Origin: Acidimangrovimonas sediminis
GTDB taxonomy: Bacteria; Pseudomonadota; Alphaproteobacteria; Rhodobacterales; Rhodobacteraceae
Length of the DNA stretch: 43,954 bases
Assembly: GCF_002871005.1 (NCBI RefSeq)
Contig: NZ_PHSN01000033.1
Span: forward strand, 1 to 43,954
Direction of reading: 5' to 3'
Below, piece after piece: positions 15,157-22,449 of this stretch (positions within the stretch are counted from its first letter, which is position 1; each line of letters opens with the position of its first letter). The position numbers and the translations under genes were made by a program. The notes beneath the pieces are model-generated. The model worked only from the letters and a program-made list of their open reading frames with translations, had not been told where the DNA came from and made no database searches.

Positions 15157-15873
15157 CTAGGCGCGGCTCCAGGCGCCGGCGCCGACCTCGGCGAGCGCGG
15201 CCAGCGGGTCCGCGATCTCGATCCGCCGCGCGGCGTCGGCCGCGGCAACGATCCGGGCCTGCCACGCCGCGATGCAGGCGGCGCGCTCCTCTGCGCCGAT
15301 GCGGGGAGCGGCATAGGCGACGAAGGGGTCGTCAACCTCGTAGCCCATGTATTCCAGCGCCAGCCGCCGGACCGGGTAGAGCACGCTCTCGATCGGCCCG
15401 TAGACGTCACCGTCAGAGAACCGCCCGGGCGTTCCCCCGGTGGTGACCGACATCAGCGCCCGGCGTCCCCGGAACAGCCCGGTGTCGAAGCGGCGCCCAT
15501 CGACATAGGCGAAGCCATAGGCCATCACCCGCTCGAACCAGCCCTTGAGCAGCGCCGGCGGCGCCCCCCACCACAGCGGGAATTGCAGGACCAGCAGGTC
15601 CGCCGCCCGAACCCGCGCCTGTTCGCGCGCGATCTCGGGGGCGAAACCGCCCGTCTCGGCGGCATGGCCCTGCTCCGCCTGGTAGTGGAACCTCAGCGGA
15701 TCGGCGGCGGCGGCAAAATCGCCGCGCCCCGCCGCCGCGCCGAACCCCTCGGCGTAGAGGTCTGACACCTCCGCCTCGTGGCCCGCGGCCTCCAGCGCCT
15801 CGACCGCGGCACGGGTCAGCGCACCGTTGAACGAGGTCCGCTCGGGATGCGCCAGGACGATCAGCACGCGCAT
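15157..15873 (-). CDS. Flavodoxin-fold NAD(P)H:quinone oxidoreductase
   Basis: A 238-residue member of the NQO1/MdaB-like flavodoxin_2 family, which transfers two electrons from NAD(P)H to quinones or similar acceptors using FMN or FAD. The N-terminal strand and loop MRVLIVLAHPERTSFNGALT bind the flavin phosphate. The motif LQFPLWWGAPPALLKGWFERV and TTGGTPGRFSDGDVYGPIE are also characteristic. It starts 4 bp after the bicupin stop codon, so the two are probably translated together. In this operon it may act on a quinone-like intermediate or supply reducing power; that is inference. Confidence 0.88.
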   Translation of the reverse strand: MRVLIVLAHPERTSFNGALTRAAVEALEAAGHEAEVSDLYAEGFGAAAGRGDFAAAADPLRFHYQAEQGHAAETGGFAPEIAREQARVRAADLLVLQFPLWWGAPPALLKGWFERVMAYGFAYVDGRRFDTGLFRGRRALMSVTTGGTPGRFSDGDVYGPIESVLYPVRRLALEYMGYEVDDPFVAYAAPRIGAEERAACIAAWQARIVAAADAARRIEIADPLAALAEVGAGAWSRA

Positions 15874-15877
15874 CGGC

Positions 15878-16783
15878 TCATTCCCCGGGCATCGGATAAT
15901 CGTCGGCGTTCAGCACCCAGCCGGGCTTTTGCGAGAAGTCCACCCGCGGCGGGCAGAAGATGTCGACCAGCTGGTTGACGCCCGCATCGATGCCGCGCGA
16001 AGTGTGAATCGCCGGCGGCGGGATCACGAGGACCGAGGGCGAGGCGCATTCCTCGTGCCGGTCCTCGCGCCACATCCGCATGTCGGGCGTCCAGGTCCAG
16101 CGCAGGTGATGGATGAACGTTCCTTCCAGCGCCAGCGAGCATTGTTCGAAATCGTCGTGGTGGTGGGGCGAAAGCTTGGTGATGTCGCGCGGCCCCACCT
16201 GCGGGTCGAGGAAGTTCACCATGAGCGTCTCGCCGCGCCAGATCCGGCCGAAGCGGCCCGGCTCGGGCGGCACGTCGAGCGAGTAGACCCGGACCTTGCG
16301 CCCGTCCTTCGGCTGCGGCCAGGGCACGACCGGGGCGACGTTGGGGTGATCTTCGGCATAGGCCTCGGCGTTGCCGCAGGCCGTGCAGAGGTCTTCGGCC
16401 GCGGTGGTGAAGATCCGCACCACCTCGCCCGCGCCGCGGATCGTCACCTTGCTGGCGCCCGGCGGGATGAAGGCGATCGAGAAGGCCGGCACCTCCGTCG
16501 TGGTACCGTTCCAGTCGACCGATGCCGCGGCATCGTGGCCGGGCAGCAGCAGCACGTATTCATCGGGCTGGTCCGCGCGCTCGAAGCGGGCGCCGTCCCG
16601 TGCCTTGGCATAGGCCACCACGGCGTTCTGGGAACGGATGAGCCAGCTCTCGGCGCCGTCTCCGGCAGATTGCGGCGCCTCCTGATAGAAACGGCCGACG
16701 TCGGGTGCGGCATAGGCGGTGAATGTGGGGCCTGCGCCGGCAGCGGGTGCCAGGCTGGCGCGGGGGTCGGTGGGGTCGTACAT
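15878..16783 (-). CDS. Bicupin protein of unknown function
   Basis: A 301-residue protein with two cupin-like halves. The N-terminal half (about 50-140) contains DEYVLLLPG and AFIPPGASKVTIRG. The C-terminal half (about 190-290) carries a metal-type motif, HHHDDFEQCSLALEGTFIHH, then PSVLVIPPPAIHTSRG, where the last His fits the second cupin motif. Such proteins can be dioxygenases, isomerases or sugar-acid-binding proteins; the reaction cannot be told from sequence. A CxxC is present (CTAC, about residue 135). It lies between livH (27-bp gap) and the quinone reductase, inside the operon. Confidence 0.78.
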   Translation of the reverse strand: MYDPTDPRASLAPAAGAGPTFTAYAAPDVGRFYQEAPQSAGDGAESWLIRSQNAVVAYAKARDGARFERADQPDEYVLLLPGHDAAASVDWNGTTTEVPAFSIAFIPPGASKVTIRGAGEVVRIFTTAAEDLCTACGNAEAYAEDHPNVAPVVPWPQPKDGRKVRVYSLDVPPEPGRFGRIWRGETLMVNFLDPQVGPRDITKLSPHHHDDFEQCSLALEGTFIHHLRWTWTPDMRMWREDRHEECASPSVLVIPPPAIHTSRGIDAGVNQLVDIFCPPRVDFSQKPGWVLNADDYPMPGE

Positions 16784-16810
16784 GGGTGTCCTCCTCTTTC
16801 CTGCGGATCC

Positions 16811-17710
16811 CTAGCGGCGGCTCGCGCGCAGGGTCTTCAGCCCGGCGAAGACGCCTTGCGGAAAGACCAGCAGCACCACGAGCAGCACGCTGAGCGCCGC
16901 GACGTTCTTGAAACTTGCGCCCAGGAAGGCGATCGCGAGGGCCTGCAGCACGCCCAGCAGCAGCCCGCCCGCCACCGCGCCCCCGGCAGAGCCGAACCCG
17001 CCGATGATCGCGGCGATGAAGCCGTTCACCCCGAAAGGCGTGCCGATGTTGTAGGCGGTGATCTGGCTCGGGGTGATCAGGATCCCCGCGATGGCACCCA
17101 GGGCGGCGCTCAGCGCGAAGGACAGCATCATCATCCGGCGCACCGGAATGCCCAGAAGGGACGCGGCCTCGGCGTTCTGCGAACAGGCGCGCAGCGCCCG
17201 CCCCATCCGCGTCCGCGTGAAGAAGAGCCACAGCCCCCCGACCATCAGCGCGCCGCATCCCAGCACCCAGAACAGCTGGTACGGCACCGCCACTCCGCCC
17301 ACCATCAGGGGGCCGCCGGGGGTGAAGCTGTTGAAGGTGCGGGGCTGGTCGCCCAGCGTCAACAACGTCACCTGTTCAAGCAGCATCTGGCTGGCCAGCG
17401 TTGCGAGGATGATGGCGAAGATCGAGGCGCCCCGCGTCCACATCGGGCGCACCACCGCCACCTCCATCACCACGCCGATCAGCGCGACGATCGGCACGGT
17501 CAGGATCGCCGCCAGCCAGATCGGCAGGCCGAACCGCGCCAGCAGTGTGGCGCAGATCATGCCGCCCAGCATCACGAACACGCCCTGGGCGAAGTTCACG
17601 ATCCCCGAGGCGTTGTAGATCACGCAGAATCCGATCCCGACCAGGCCGTAGATCAGCCCCAGCCCGATCCCGTTGACGAGGTTCTGCACAAGTTGCACGG
17701 CATCAATCAT
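16811..17710 (-). CDS. livH: ABC importer permease, LivH type
   Basis: An inner-membrane permease of 299 residues from the hydrophobic/branched-chain amino-acid transport (HAAT) family. It has about eight membrane segments and the family start VQNLVNGIGLGLIYGLVGIG, with a typical IYNASGIVNFAQG loop. The cytoplasmic coupling region around MGRALRACSQNAEAASLLGI is clear. Its start overlaps the end of livG by 8 bp. HAAT systems also import aromatic acids, amides, urea and other small carboxylates, so a non-amino-acid substrate is likely in this operon. Confidence 0.93.
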   Translation of the reverse strand: MIDAVQLVQNLVNGIGLGLIYGLVGIGFCVIYNASGIVNFAQGVFVMLGGMICATLLARFGLPIWLAAILTVPIVALIGVVMEVAVVRPMWTRGASIFAIILATLASQMLLEQVTLLTLGDQPRTFNSFTPGGPLMVGGVAVPYQLFWVLGCGALMVGGLWLFFTRTRMGRALRACSQNAEAASLLGIPVRRMMMLSFALSAALGAIAGILITPSQITAYNIGTPFGVNGFIAAIIGGFGSAGGAVAGGLLLGVLQALAIAFLGASFKNVAALSVLLVVLLVFPQGVFAGLKTLRASRR

Positions 17711-18476
17711 CGTATCCCTCCGTACCGCCGAGATAGGCGGCGATGACCTCGGGATGCGCGCGGATTTCCTCCGGCGTGCCCTCGGCGATCTTGCGTCCGA
17801 AATCGAGCACCGCGATGCGGTGGGCGATCTGCATCACCAGGCCCATGTCATGCTCGATCAGCATGATGGTGACGCCGTTCTCGTTGACCTTGCGCACCAC
17901 ACGCGCAAGCTCTGCCGTCTCCTCGGTGTTCAGCCCCGCCGCGGGTTCGTCGAGCAGCAGAAGCTTCGGCCCCGCCGCCAGGGCGCGGGCCACCTCGAGC
18001 AGGCGTTGCTCGCCGTAGGGCAGCAGATCGGCGGTCACGTCGGCACGGTGCGACAGGCCCACGAACTCGAGGATCTCGGCCGTCTTCTCGCGGATCTCGC
18101 GTTCCTGCCGGCGCACCCCGGGTGGACGGACCAGGGCCGAGAAGACCCCGCCGGTCGTGACCCGGTGGAACCCCACCATCACGTTCTCGGCCACCGTCAT
18201 CTGCTTGAAGAGCTGAACCAGTTGATAAGTCCGGACCAGCCCGGATTGCGCGATCTCGGCGACCGAACGCCCCGAGATCACCGCCCCGTCGAAGGCCACC
18301 TCGCCCTCGGACGGCGGAAAGGTGCCCGCCACCATGTTGAAGAGCGTGGTCTTGCCTGCGCCGTTCGGCCCGATGACGGCGAATATCTGCCCCGCCTCGA
18401 CCGTGAAGGCGATGCTGTCGTTGGCCACCAGCCCGCCGAAGCGCTTGGTGATGTCGCGGATATCGAGCATCGTCAT
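17703..18476 (-). CDS. livG: ABC importer ATP-binding protein, LivG type
   Basis: ATPase subunit of 257 residues. Walker A is GPNGAGKTTLFNMVAG (about 33-48), Walker B is LLLLDEPAAGLN, and the signature region is the LivG-type YGEQRLLEVARAL instead of LSGGQ. The H-loop (IEHDMGLVMQIA) and the C-terminal extension (IRAHPEVIAAYLG) are normal for LivG. It lies 3 bp after livM and overlaps livH by 8 bp, so the transporter genes are tightly coupled. Confidence 0.94.
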   Translation of the reverse strand: MTMLDIRDITKRFGGLVANDSIAFTVEAGQIFAVIGPNGAGKTTLFNMVAGTFPPSEGEVAFDGAVISGRSVAEIAQSGLVRTYQLVQLFKQMTVAENVMVGFHRVTTGGVFSALVRPPGVRRQEREIREKTAEILEFVGLSHRADVTADLLPYGEQRLLEVARALAAGPKLLLLDEPAAGLNTEETAELARVVRKVNENGVTIMLIEHDMGLVMQIAHRIAVLDFGRKIAEGTPEEIRAHPEVIAAYLGGTEGYDD

Positions 18477-18479
18477 GGC

Positions 18480-19466
18480 TCAGCCCTCCCGGTCCGGCAG
18501 GATCCGCTCCAGAAGGCCATGCAGCCCCCTAGGTGCGTAGATCAGGATGGCCAGCAGCAGCAGGAGGTAGCCGACGGTCTGGAAATCCTTGAGGCCGCGC
18601 ATCACCTCGGGCAGCATCGACACCACCACCGCGCCGATCAACGGGCCCGCGATCGTGCCGATGCCGCCGAGGTAGAGCATGGTGAAGCTTTGCACGACCA
18701 TGGCGGTGCCGAAGACCTCGGGGCTGATGAAGCCCACGAAATGCGCGAACAGCGAACCCGCGGCCGAGGCATAGACCGCGGCGATCACGAAGGAGATCAG
18801 CTTGTAGCGCGCCACCGGTATGCCCAGGGCACCGGCGGCAAGCTCTGACCCCGCGATCGCCCGGCAGGCCCGCCCGAAGCGCGAGTTCTTCAGCCGCGCC
18901 GCGGCGATGACACCGAGGGCCAGCAGCACGAAGATGACCGCAAGCTGCGCCTTAGGGCTGTCGGCGTAATAGGGGCCGATCCCCAGCGGCGGGATCCCGG
19001 AATAGCCCATGTAGCCCTGCGTCAGGTCGGTCCAGTTGATCGAGATCTCGTAGGTGATCAGCCCGAGCGCGAAGGTCGCCATCGCCAGATAATGGCCGCG
19101 CAGCCGGAGCGTCGGGTAGCCCACGATCAGCGCGACGAGGCCCGAAAAGCCCATCGTCAGCACCAGCGCAACGGCCGGTTCGACGCTGTAATCGGCGGTC
19201 AGGATCGCGCTGCCGTAACCGCCGAGCGCGGCAAAGGCGTTCTGGCCGAAGGAGGCCTGCCCGGTGAACCCCATGAAGAAGTTCAGGCCGGTGCAGAACA
19301 GCGCGTAGATCGCGGCGAAACCGATCACCGTGACGACATAGCCGTTCGCGGTGAAGGAATAGACGACGATCGCGACGGCCAGCACCCCGAGCAGGATCTG
19401 GCGCCAGGGAAGCCCGCTCCTAGTGGAGGTAGTATCGGGCAAGGTCATGGTGAGACTTGATTTCAT
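18480..19466 (-). CDS. livM: ABC importer permease, LivM type
   Basis: The second HAAT permease, with about eight to ten membrane segments. The hallmark GLNFFMGFTGQASFGQNAFAAL lies near residue 60, and GRACRAIAGSELAAGALGI forms the coupling loop. The start at 19466 (MKSSLTM) has a GGAG 10 bp upstream and overlaps livF by 47 bp. An internal ATG at 19448 (MTLPDTTST) is an alternative with a weaker ribosome-binding site; either leaves the transmembrane part intact. The C-terminus ends RGLHGLLERILPDREG. Confidence 0.9.
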   Translation of the reverse strand: MKSSLTMTLPDTTSTRSGLPWRQILLGVLAVAIVVYSFTANGYVVTVIGFAAIYALFCTGLNFFMGFTGQASFGQNAFAALGGYGSAILTADYSVEPAVALVLTMGFSGLVALIVGYPTLRLRGHYLAMATFALGLITYEISINWTDLTQGYMGYSGIPPLGIGPYYADSPKAQLAVIFVLLALGVIAAARLKNSRFGRACRAIAGSELAAGALGIPVARYKLISFVIAAVYASAAGSLFAHFVGFISPEVFGTAMVVQSFTMLYLGGIGTIAGPLIGAVVVSMLPEVMRGLKDFQTVGYLLLLLAILIYAPRGLHGLLERILPDREG

Positions 19467-20133
19467 GGGAAGGCAACTCCGCGACGACGCGCCCCAGCGA
19501 CAGCACGTAGACCCTCTGGGCAAGCCGGAGCGCCAGCGGCGCCTTCTGCTCGACCAACAGGATCCCGAGGCCTTCGCGGTTGAGCTCGCCCAGGGTTTCG
19601 AGGATTTCGGCGGCCACGCGCGGTGCGAGGCCGAGAGACGGTTCATCGAGCATCAGGAGCTTTGGCCCCGCCATCAGCGCCCGCCCGATGGCGAGCATCT
19701 GCTGCTCGCCCCCGGACATCAGCGATGCGGTCTGGTCCAGCCGCTCCTTGAGGCGCGGGAACAGGGTGAAGACCCTCTCCATCCGCGCCGACAGTTCGCC
19801 CGCGTCCCCGCCGGCGTTGTAGCCGCCGAGGATCAGGTTCTCGCGCACGGTCATCTCGGAGAAGAGGCCGCGCCCCTCCTGCACCATGATGATCCCCAGC
19901 TCCGACAACCGGTGCGTGGGCAGCGCGCTGACGTCCTGCCCCTGGAAAAGGATCGTGCCCGGTCCCGGCGTCAGGCGGGTGACGGCGCGCAGCAGCGTCG
20001 ACTTGCCCGCCCCGTTGGGGCCGAGGACGGTGACAAGCTCTCCCTCCGCGACCGTGATCGACGTGGGCTTGAGCGCATGCACATGGCCGTAGCGCGCCGA
20101 CAGGTCGCGGATCTCGAGAAGTGGCGTGGTCAT
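19420..20133 (-). CDS. livF: ABC importer ATP-binding protein, LivF type
   Basis: ATPase subunit of 237 residues, the shorter of the pair as usual for LivF. Walker A GPNGAGKSTLLRAV, signature LMSGGEQQMLAIGRALM, Walker B LLMLDEPSLGLAP and the H-loop region GILLVEQKAPLAL (Q-type LVEQ, typical for LivF) are all present. It starts 7 bp after the stop codon of the binding-protein gene and overlaps livM, so it is second in the operon. Confidence 0.94.
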   Translation of the reverse strand: MTTPLLEIRDLSARYGHVHALKPTSITVAEGELVTVLGPNGAGKSTLLRAVTRLTPGPGTILFQGQDVSALPTHRLSELGIIMVQEGRGLFSEMTVRENLILGGYNAGGDAGELSARMERVFTLFPRLKERLDQTASLMSGGEQQMLAIGRALMAGPKLLMLDEPSLGLAPRVAAEILETLGELNREGLGILLVEQKAPLALRLAQRVYVLSLGRVVAELPSHEIKSHHDLARYYLH

Positions 20134-20140
20134 GACCGGC

Positions 20141-21274
20141 TCACTTCACCTGGACGAGCGCGCCGTCCTTCACCTCACCCATCACGAAGGGGTTCTTGAC
20201 CACCCCGTTGTGCTGCTTGGGCGAGAACTCGTAAAGCGCGGCAGCCCCCTGGTAATGGGTGATCTCCTCGAGCGCGTCGCGCACCTTGGGCCCGTCGGTC
20301 GACTTCGCCAGGGTTACCGCCTTGTCGATCACCATCATCGCGTCCCAGGCGCGCGAGGCGGCGCTGCCGTCGCGGTCGCCGTACTTCGCCTTCCAGCGGG
20401 TCAGGAACGCGTCCAGCGCGGCCTTCGCCTCGGCATCGGTGACGGCGCTGGGGATCTGGACCGCGGTCGCCGCGAACATGAAGTGATCGCCCAGCACCTC
20501 GCCCGCCTGCACATAGGGCGCGGCATCGTCGAGGCCCGACAGCAGAAGCATGTCCTTGAGACCCAGCTGCTTGACGTTCTTGGCGATCGTCACGGTCGAT
20601 CCGCCGATGCCGATCTTGATGATCGCGCCCGCCCCGGCGGCATTGATCCGGCCGACCTGAACGCTCATGTCGCTGTCGTCCTGCTGGTAGGTTTCGTGGG
20701 CGACGACCTGGATGCCGTATTGCTTGGCGGCGGTCTCGGCCAGCTTGGCCATCAGCATGGCATAGGGCGAGGGATCGTTGAGGATGCCGACCTTGCGGAT
20801 CTGGGTGTTGTCCTTGAGATAGGCCATGCGCGTCTGCAGCTCGTAGATCGGCGGCGGCAGGAAGCTGAAGGCCCAGTGGATCTCGTTTTCGCGGCGCGGC
20901 AGGATCGAGCACAGGACCATCGGGATCTTTGCCCGCGCCACCGCGCCCGCGGCGGCGAAGTTGCCGGCCGAGACGCATCCCGACGCGAAGATCTGGACGT
21001 GGTCGTTCGACATCATCTTCTGATAGGCGACGACCGCCTGCTGCGGGTCGGACTTGTTGTCCTCGACCACCAGCTCGACCTTGTGGCCGTCGATCCCGCC
21101 CTTGCCGTTGAGGTAATCCGCCGCGAGCTGAAGCCCGTCGCGCCAGCCGCGATCGGTGGTCGCGGCATAGCCCGTAAGGCCGACCGCCGCGCCGATCTTG
21201 TAGACATCCGCGGCATGGACCGGGCCTGCGAGCGCAAGCGCCAGCGCAGCCGCAAGAGTGATGCGTCTCTTCAT
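20141..21274 (-). CDS. Periplasmic HAAT-type substrate-binding protein
   Basis: First gene of the leftward operon, 377 residues, with a Sec signal peptide (MKRRITLAAALALALAGPVHA, cleavage after AHA-like VHA). The mature part is a type I periplasmic binding protein (Peripla_BP_6): YKIGAAVGLTGYAATTDRG, then NGKGGIDGHKVELVVEDNKSDP-like segments that match LivK relatives. It should set the specificity of the importer. The ligand is unknown; proteins of this type in catabolic operons often bind aromatic or other carboxylates rather than leucine. A GGGAGGAGG ribosome-binding site precedes the ATG. The operator palindromes lie 20-58 bp upstream. Confidence 0.92.
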   Translation of the reverse strand: MKRRITLAAALALALAGPVHAADVYKIGAAVGLTGYAATTDRGWRDGLQLAADYLNGKGGIDGHKVELVVEDNKSDPQQAVVAYQKMMSNDHVQIFASGCVSAGNFAAAGAVARAKIPMVLCSILPRRENEIHWAFSFLPPPIYELQTRMAYLKDNTQIRKVGILNDPSPYAMLMAKLAETAAKQYGIQVVAHETYQQDDSDMSVQVGRINAAGAGAIIKIGIGGSTVTIAKNVKQLGLKDMLLLSGLDDAAPYVQAGEVLGDHFMFAATAVQIPSAVTDAEAKAALDAFLTRWKAKYGDRDGSAASRAWDAMMVIDKAVTLAKSTDGPKVRDALEEITHYQGAAALYEFSPKQHNGVVKNPFVMGEVKDGALVQVK

Positions 21275-21294
21275 GTTCCTCCTCCCAGAGCAGC

Positions 21295-21311
21295 ATTTCG
21301 TTTAACGAAAC
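21295..21311 (-). promoter_or_regulatory. IclR-type operator, site 1 (liv operon)
   Basis: On the plus strand ATTTCGTTTAACGAAAC contains a perfect 15-bp dyad with 7-bp arms. Read on the minus strand it is GTTTCGTTAAACGAAAT, closely similar to the other operator sites near iclR and the BKACE gene. It sits 20 bp upstream of the binding-protein start, between the -35-like TTGACA (21347-21352, minus) and the gene, so bound protein would affect initiation. Confidence 0.6.
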
Positions 21312-21332
21312 GATGTTTCGTATTTCTGAAAC
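21305..21332. promoter_or_regulatory. Second, overlapping operator dyads before the liv operon
   Basis: ACGAAAC-GAT-GTTTCGT (21305-21321) is a 7-bp-arm inverted repeat overlapping site 1. GTTTC (21315-21319) also pairs with GAAAC (21328-21332) across 8 bp. The tandem arrangement suggests cooperative binding of a dimeric or tetrameric IclR protein. Confidence 0.5.
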
Positions 21333-21346
21333 AGGGAGGGAGGAGA

Positions 21347-21352
21347 TGTCAA
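21347..21352 (-). promoter_or_regulatory. -35-like element of the liv operon
   Basis: The minus strand reads CTTGACATC here, a perfect TTGACA. The same 9-mer is found at 22336-22344 (plus) and 22401-22409 (minus), each time beside an operator copy. A good -10 box is not evident; TCAGAA lies 17 bp downstream. Confidence 0.4.
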
Positions 21353-21362
21353 GCCCTCAGGC

Positions 21363-22196
21363 TCAATCGAGGACGTAGCCGAGCTCTGCCGAGATGCTGC
21401 GGGCGGCCTCCAGCACGCCGGCGATCTGTTCCTTCGTCGGCTCGGGCGCGATGAACTGGACCGAGTCGACGATCGCCACCGCGCCCACCAGCGCCCCCGA
21501 CGCCTCGAAGATCGGGGCGGCCAGCGTGTTGATGCCGATCAGCGATTCGTTTGGGGCGGTGGCCCAGCCCCGGTGACGGATTCTCTCGATCTCGGCGCGC
21601 AGGGCGGAGGCGGTGGTGATCGTGTGTTCGGTCATCTTCTCAAGCCGCGACGACAGCACCTCGGCCCGCAGGCTCTCGGACCCGAAGGTCAGCGCCACTT
21701 TGCCATGCGCCGAGGAATGGAACGGCAGCAAGGACCCGGCCCTGACACCGATCTCTATCGTTGACTTACCTGTAATCGTTGACAAAATACGCGCGCCTTC
21801 CGGCTCCACCTGCGACAGGACGGCGGAATGTCCAAGGCCCTCGCGCAGCGCACGAAGCGCACGGTAGCTGGCGATCGCCAGGTCCTGGTTGTCGCTTGCA
21901 GCCCGCGCCAGCGCCAGCAGCCGCGAGCCGATCCGATACCGCTCCGTCGTCTCTGATTGCAGGATGTAGCCGTATTGCTTGAGCGTATGCAGATGCCGGA
22001 AGATTCGGCTTTTCGTCGTGCCAAGCGCCTCGGCCAGCGCGGTCACCCCCATGGGCTTCCCCTCTTCCGCGAGCCGCTCGAGTATCTTCAGCGCCAGCGC
22101 AACCGCCTGGACGCCTTCGCCGCCTTCGCCTGTCACCTTGGGCATTCCTGCCTCCTTGATCCGGGAACGCGGGCCTGCCTTGGCCAGCGCGTTCAC
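21363..22196 (-). CDS. IclR-family transcriptional regulator
   Basis: A 277-residue regulator with an N-terminal winged helix (about 28-90: VALALKILERLAEEGKPMGV, then ALAEALGTTKSRIFRHLHTL) and a C-terminal GAF-like effector domain (about 110-270: SHSAHG-like FHSSAHGKVALTF, GWATAPNESLIGINTLAAPI, ALVGAVAIVDS). IclR proteins sense small carboxylic acids, often aromatic acids or their breakdown products. The GTG start at 22196 has AGGAG 11 bp upstream; an internal ATG at 22145 (MPKVTGEGG) is an alternative. It lies between the leftward importer operon and the rightward BKACE gene, and similar operator sequences flank all three, so it is the likely master regulator of the set. Confidence 0.93.
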   Translation of the reverse strand: MNALAKAGPRSRIKEAGMPKVTGEGGEGVQAVALALKILERLAEEGKPMGVTALAEALGTTKSRIFRHLHTLKQYGYILQSETTERYRIGSRLLALARAASDNQDLAIASYRALRALREGLGHSAVLSQVEPEGARILSTITGKSTIEIGVRAGSLLPFHSSAHGKVALTFGSESLRAEVLSSRLEKMTEHTITTASALRAEIERIRHRGWATAPNESLIGINTLAAPIFEASGALVGAVAIVDSVQFIAPEPTKEQIAGVLEAARSISAELGYVLD

Positions 22197-22228
22197 AATT
22201 TTCTGTCTCCTTCAAAAATTGCTATTAT

Positions 22229-22245
22229 GTTTTTCCTATCGAAAC
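22229..22245 (-). promoter_or_regulatory. IclR-type operator, site 2 (iclR)
   Basis: The minus strand reads GTTTCGATAGGAAAAAC, differing from site 3 at only two positions. It is 33 bp upstream of the iclR start, suggesting autoregulation. Confidence 0.5.
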
Positions 22246-22336
22246 AAGTTGCGATGAATTTCCGCGAATCCCGCACTGGCCCCTGCCCCCCGACACGGCA
22301 GGGTCGGCGTTTCGCATCCGGCGCACAGGGGATGCC

Positions 22337-22365
22337 TTGACATCCCTCGCGTTGCGACCAACGAT
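22337..22365 (+). promoter_or_regulatory. Putative promoter of the BKACE gene
   Basis: TTGACA at 22337-22342 is followed after 17 bp by AACGAT at 22360-22365, a weak -10. The operator copy at 22379-22401 would lie just downstream of the start point. The strand opposite also has a TTGACA (22403-22408), so a leftward promoter toward iclR may share this region. Confidence 0.35.
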
Positions 22366-22378
22366 CCACGGCACTCGT

Positions 22379-22401
22379 CATGTTTCGTTAGGGAAAACAT
22401 G
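22379..22401 (+). promoter_or_regulatory. IclR-type operator, site 3 (BKACE gene)
   Basis: CATGTTT (22379-22385) and AAACATG (22395-22401) form perfect 7-bp arms. The inner GTTTCGTTAGGGAAAAC (22382-22398) matches the operator sequence seen at sites 1 and 2. It lies about 50 bp before the BKACE start codon. Confidence 0.55.
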
Positions 22402-22449
22402 ATGTCAAGGGTGCCTGCCCCGCGCAGGCCACAGGCCGGGAGGACAATC

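Noticed and set aside
20141-21274. Naming the binding protein livK and assigning leucine uptake
   Set aside because: The fold is right, but the operon carries catabolic enzymes and an IclR regulator, so the ligand is probably not a branched-chain amino acid.
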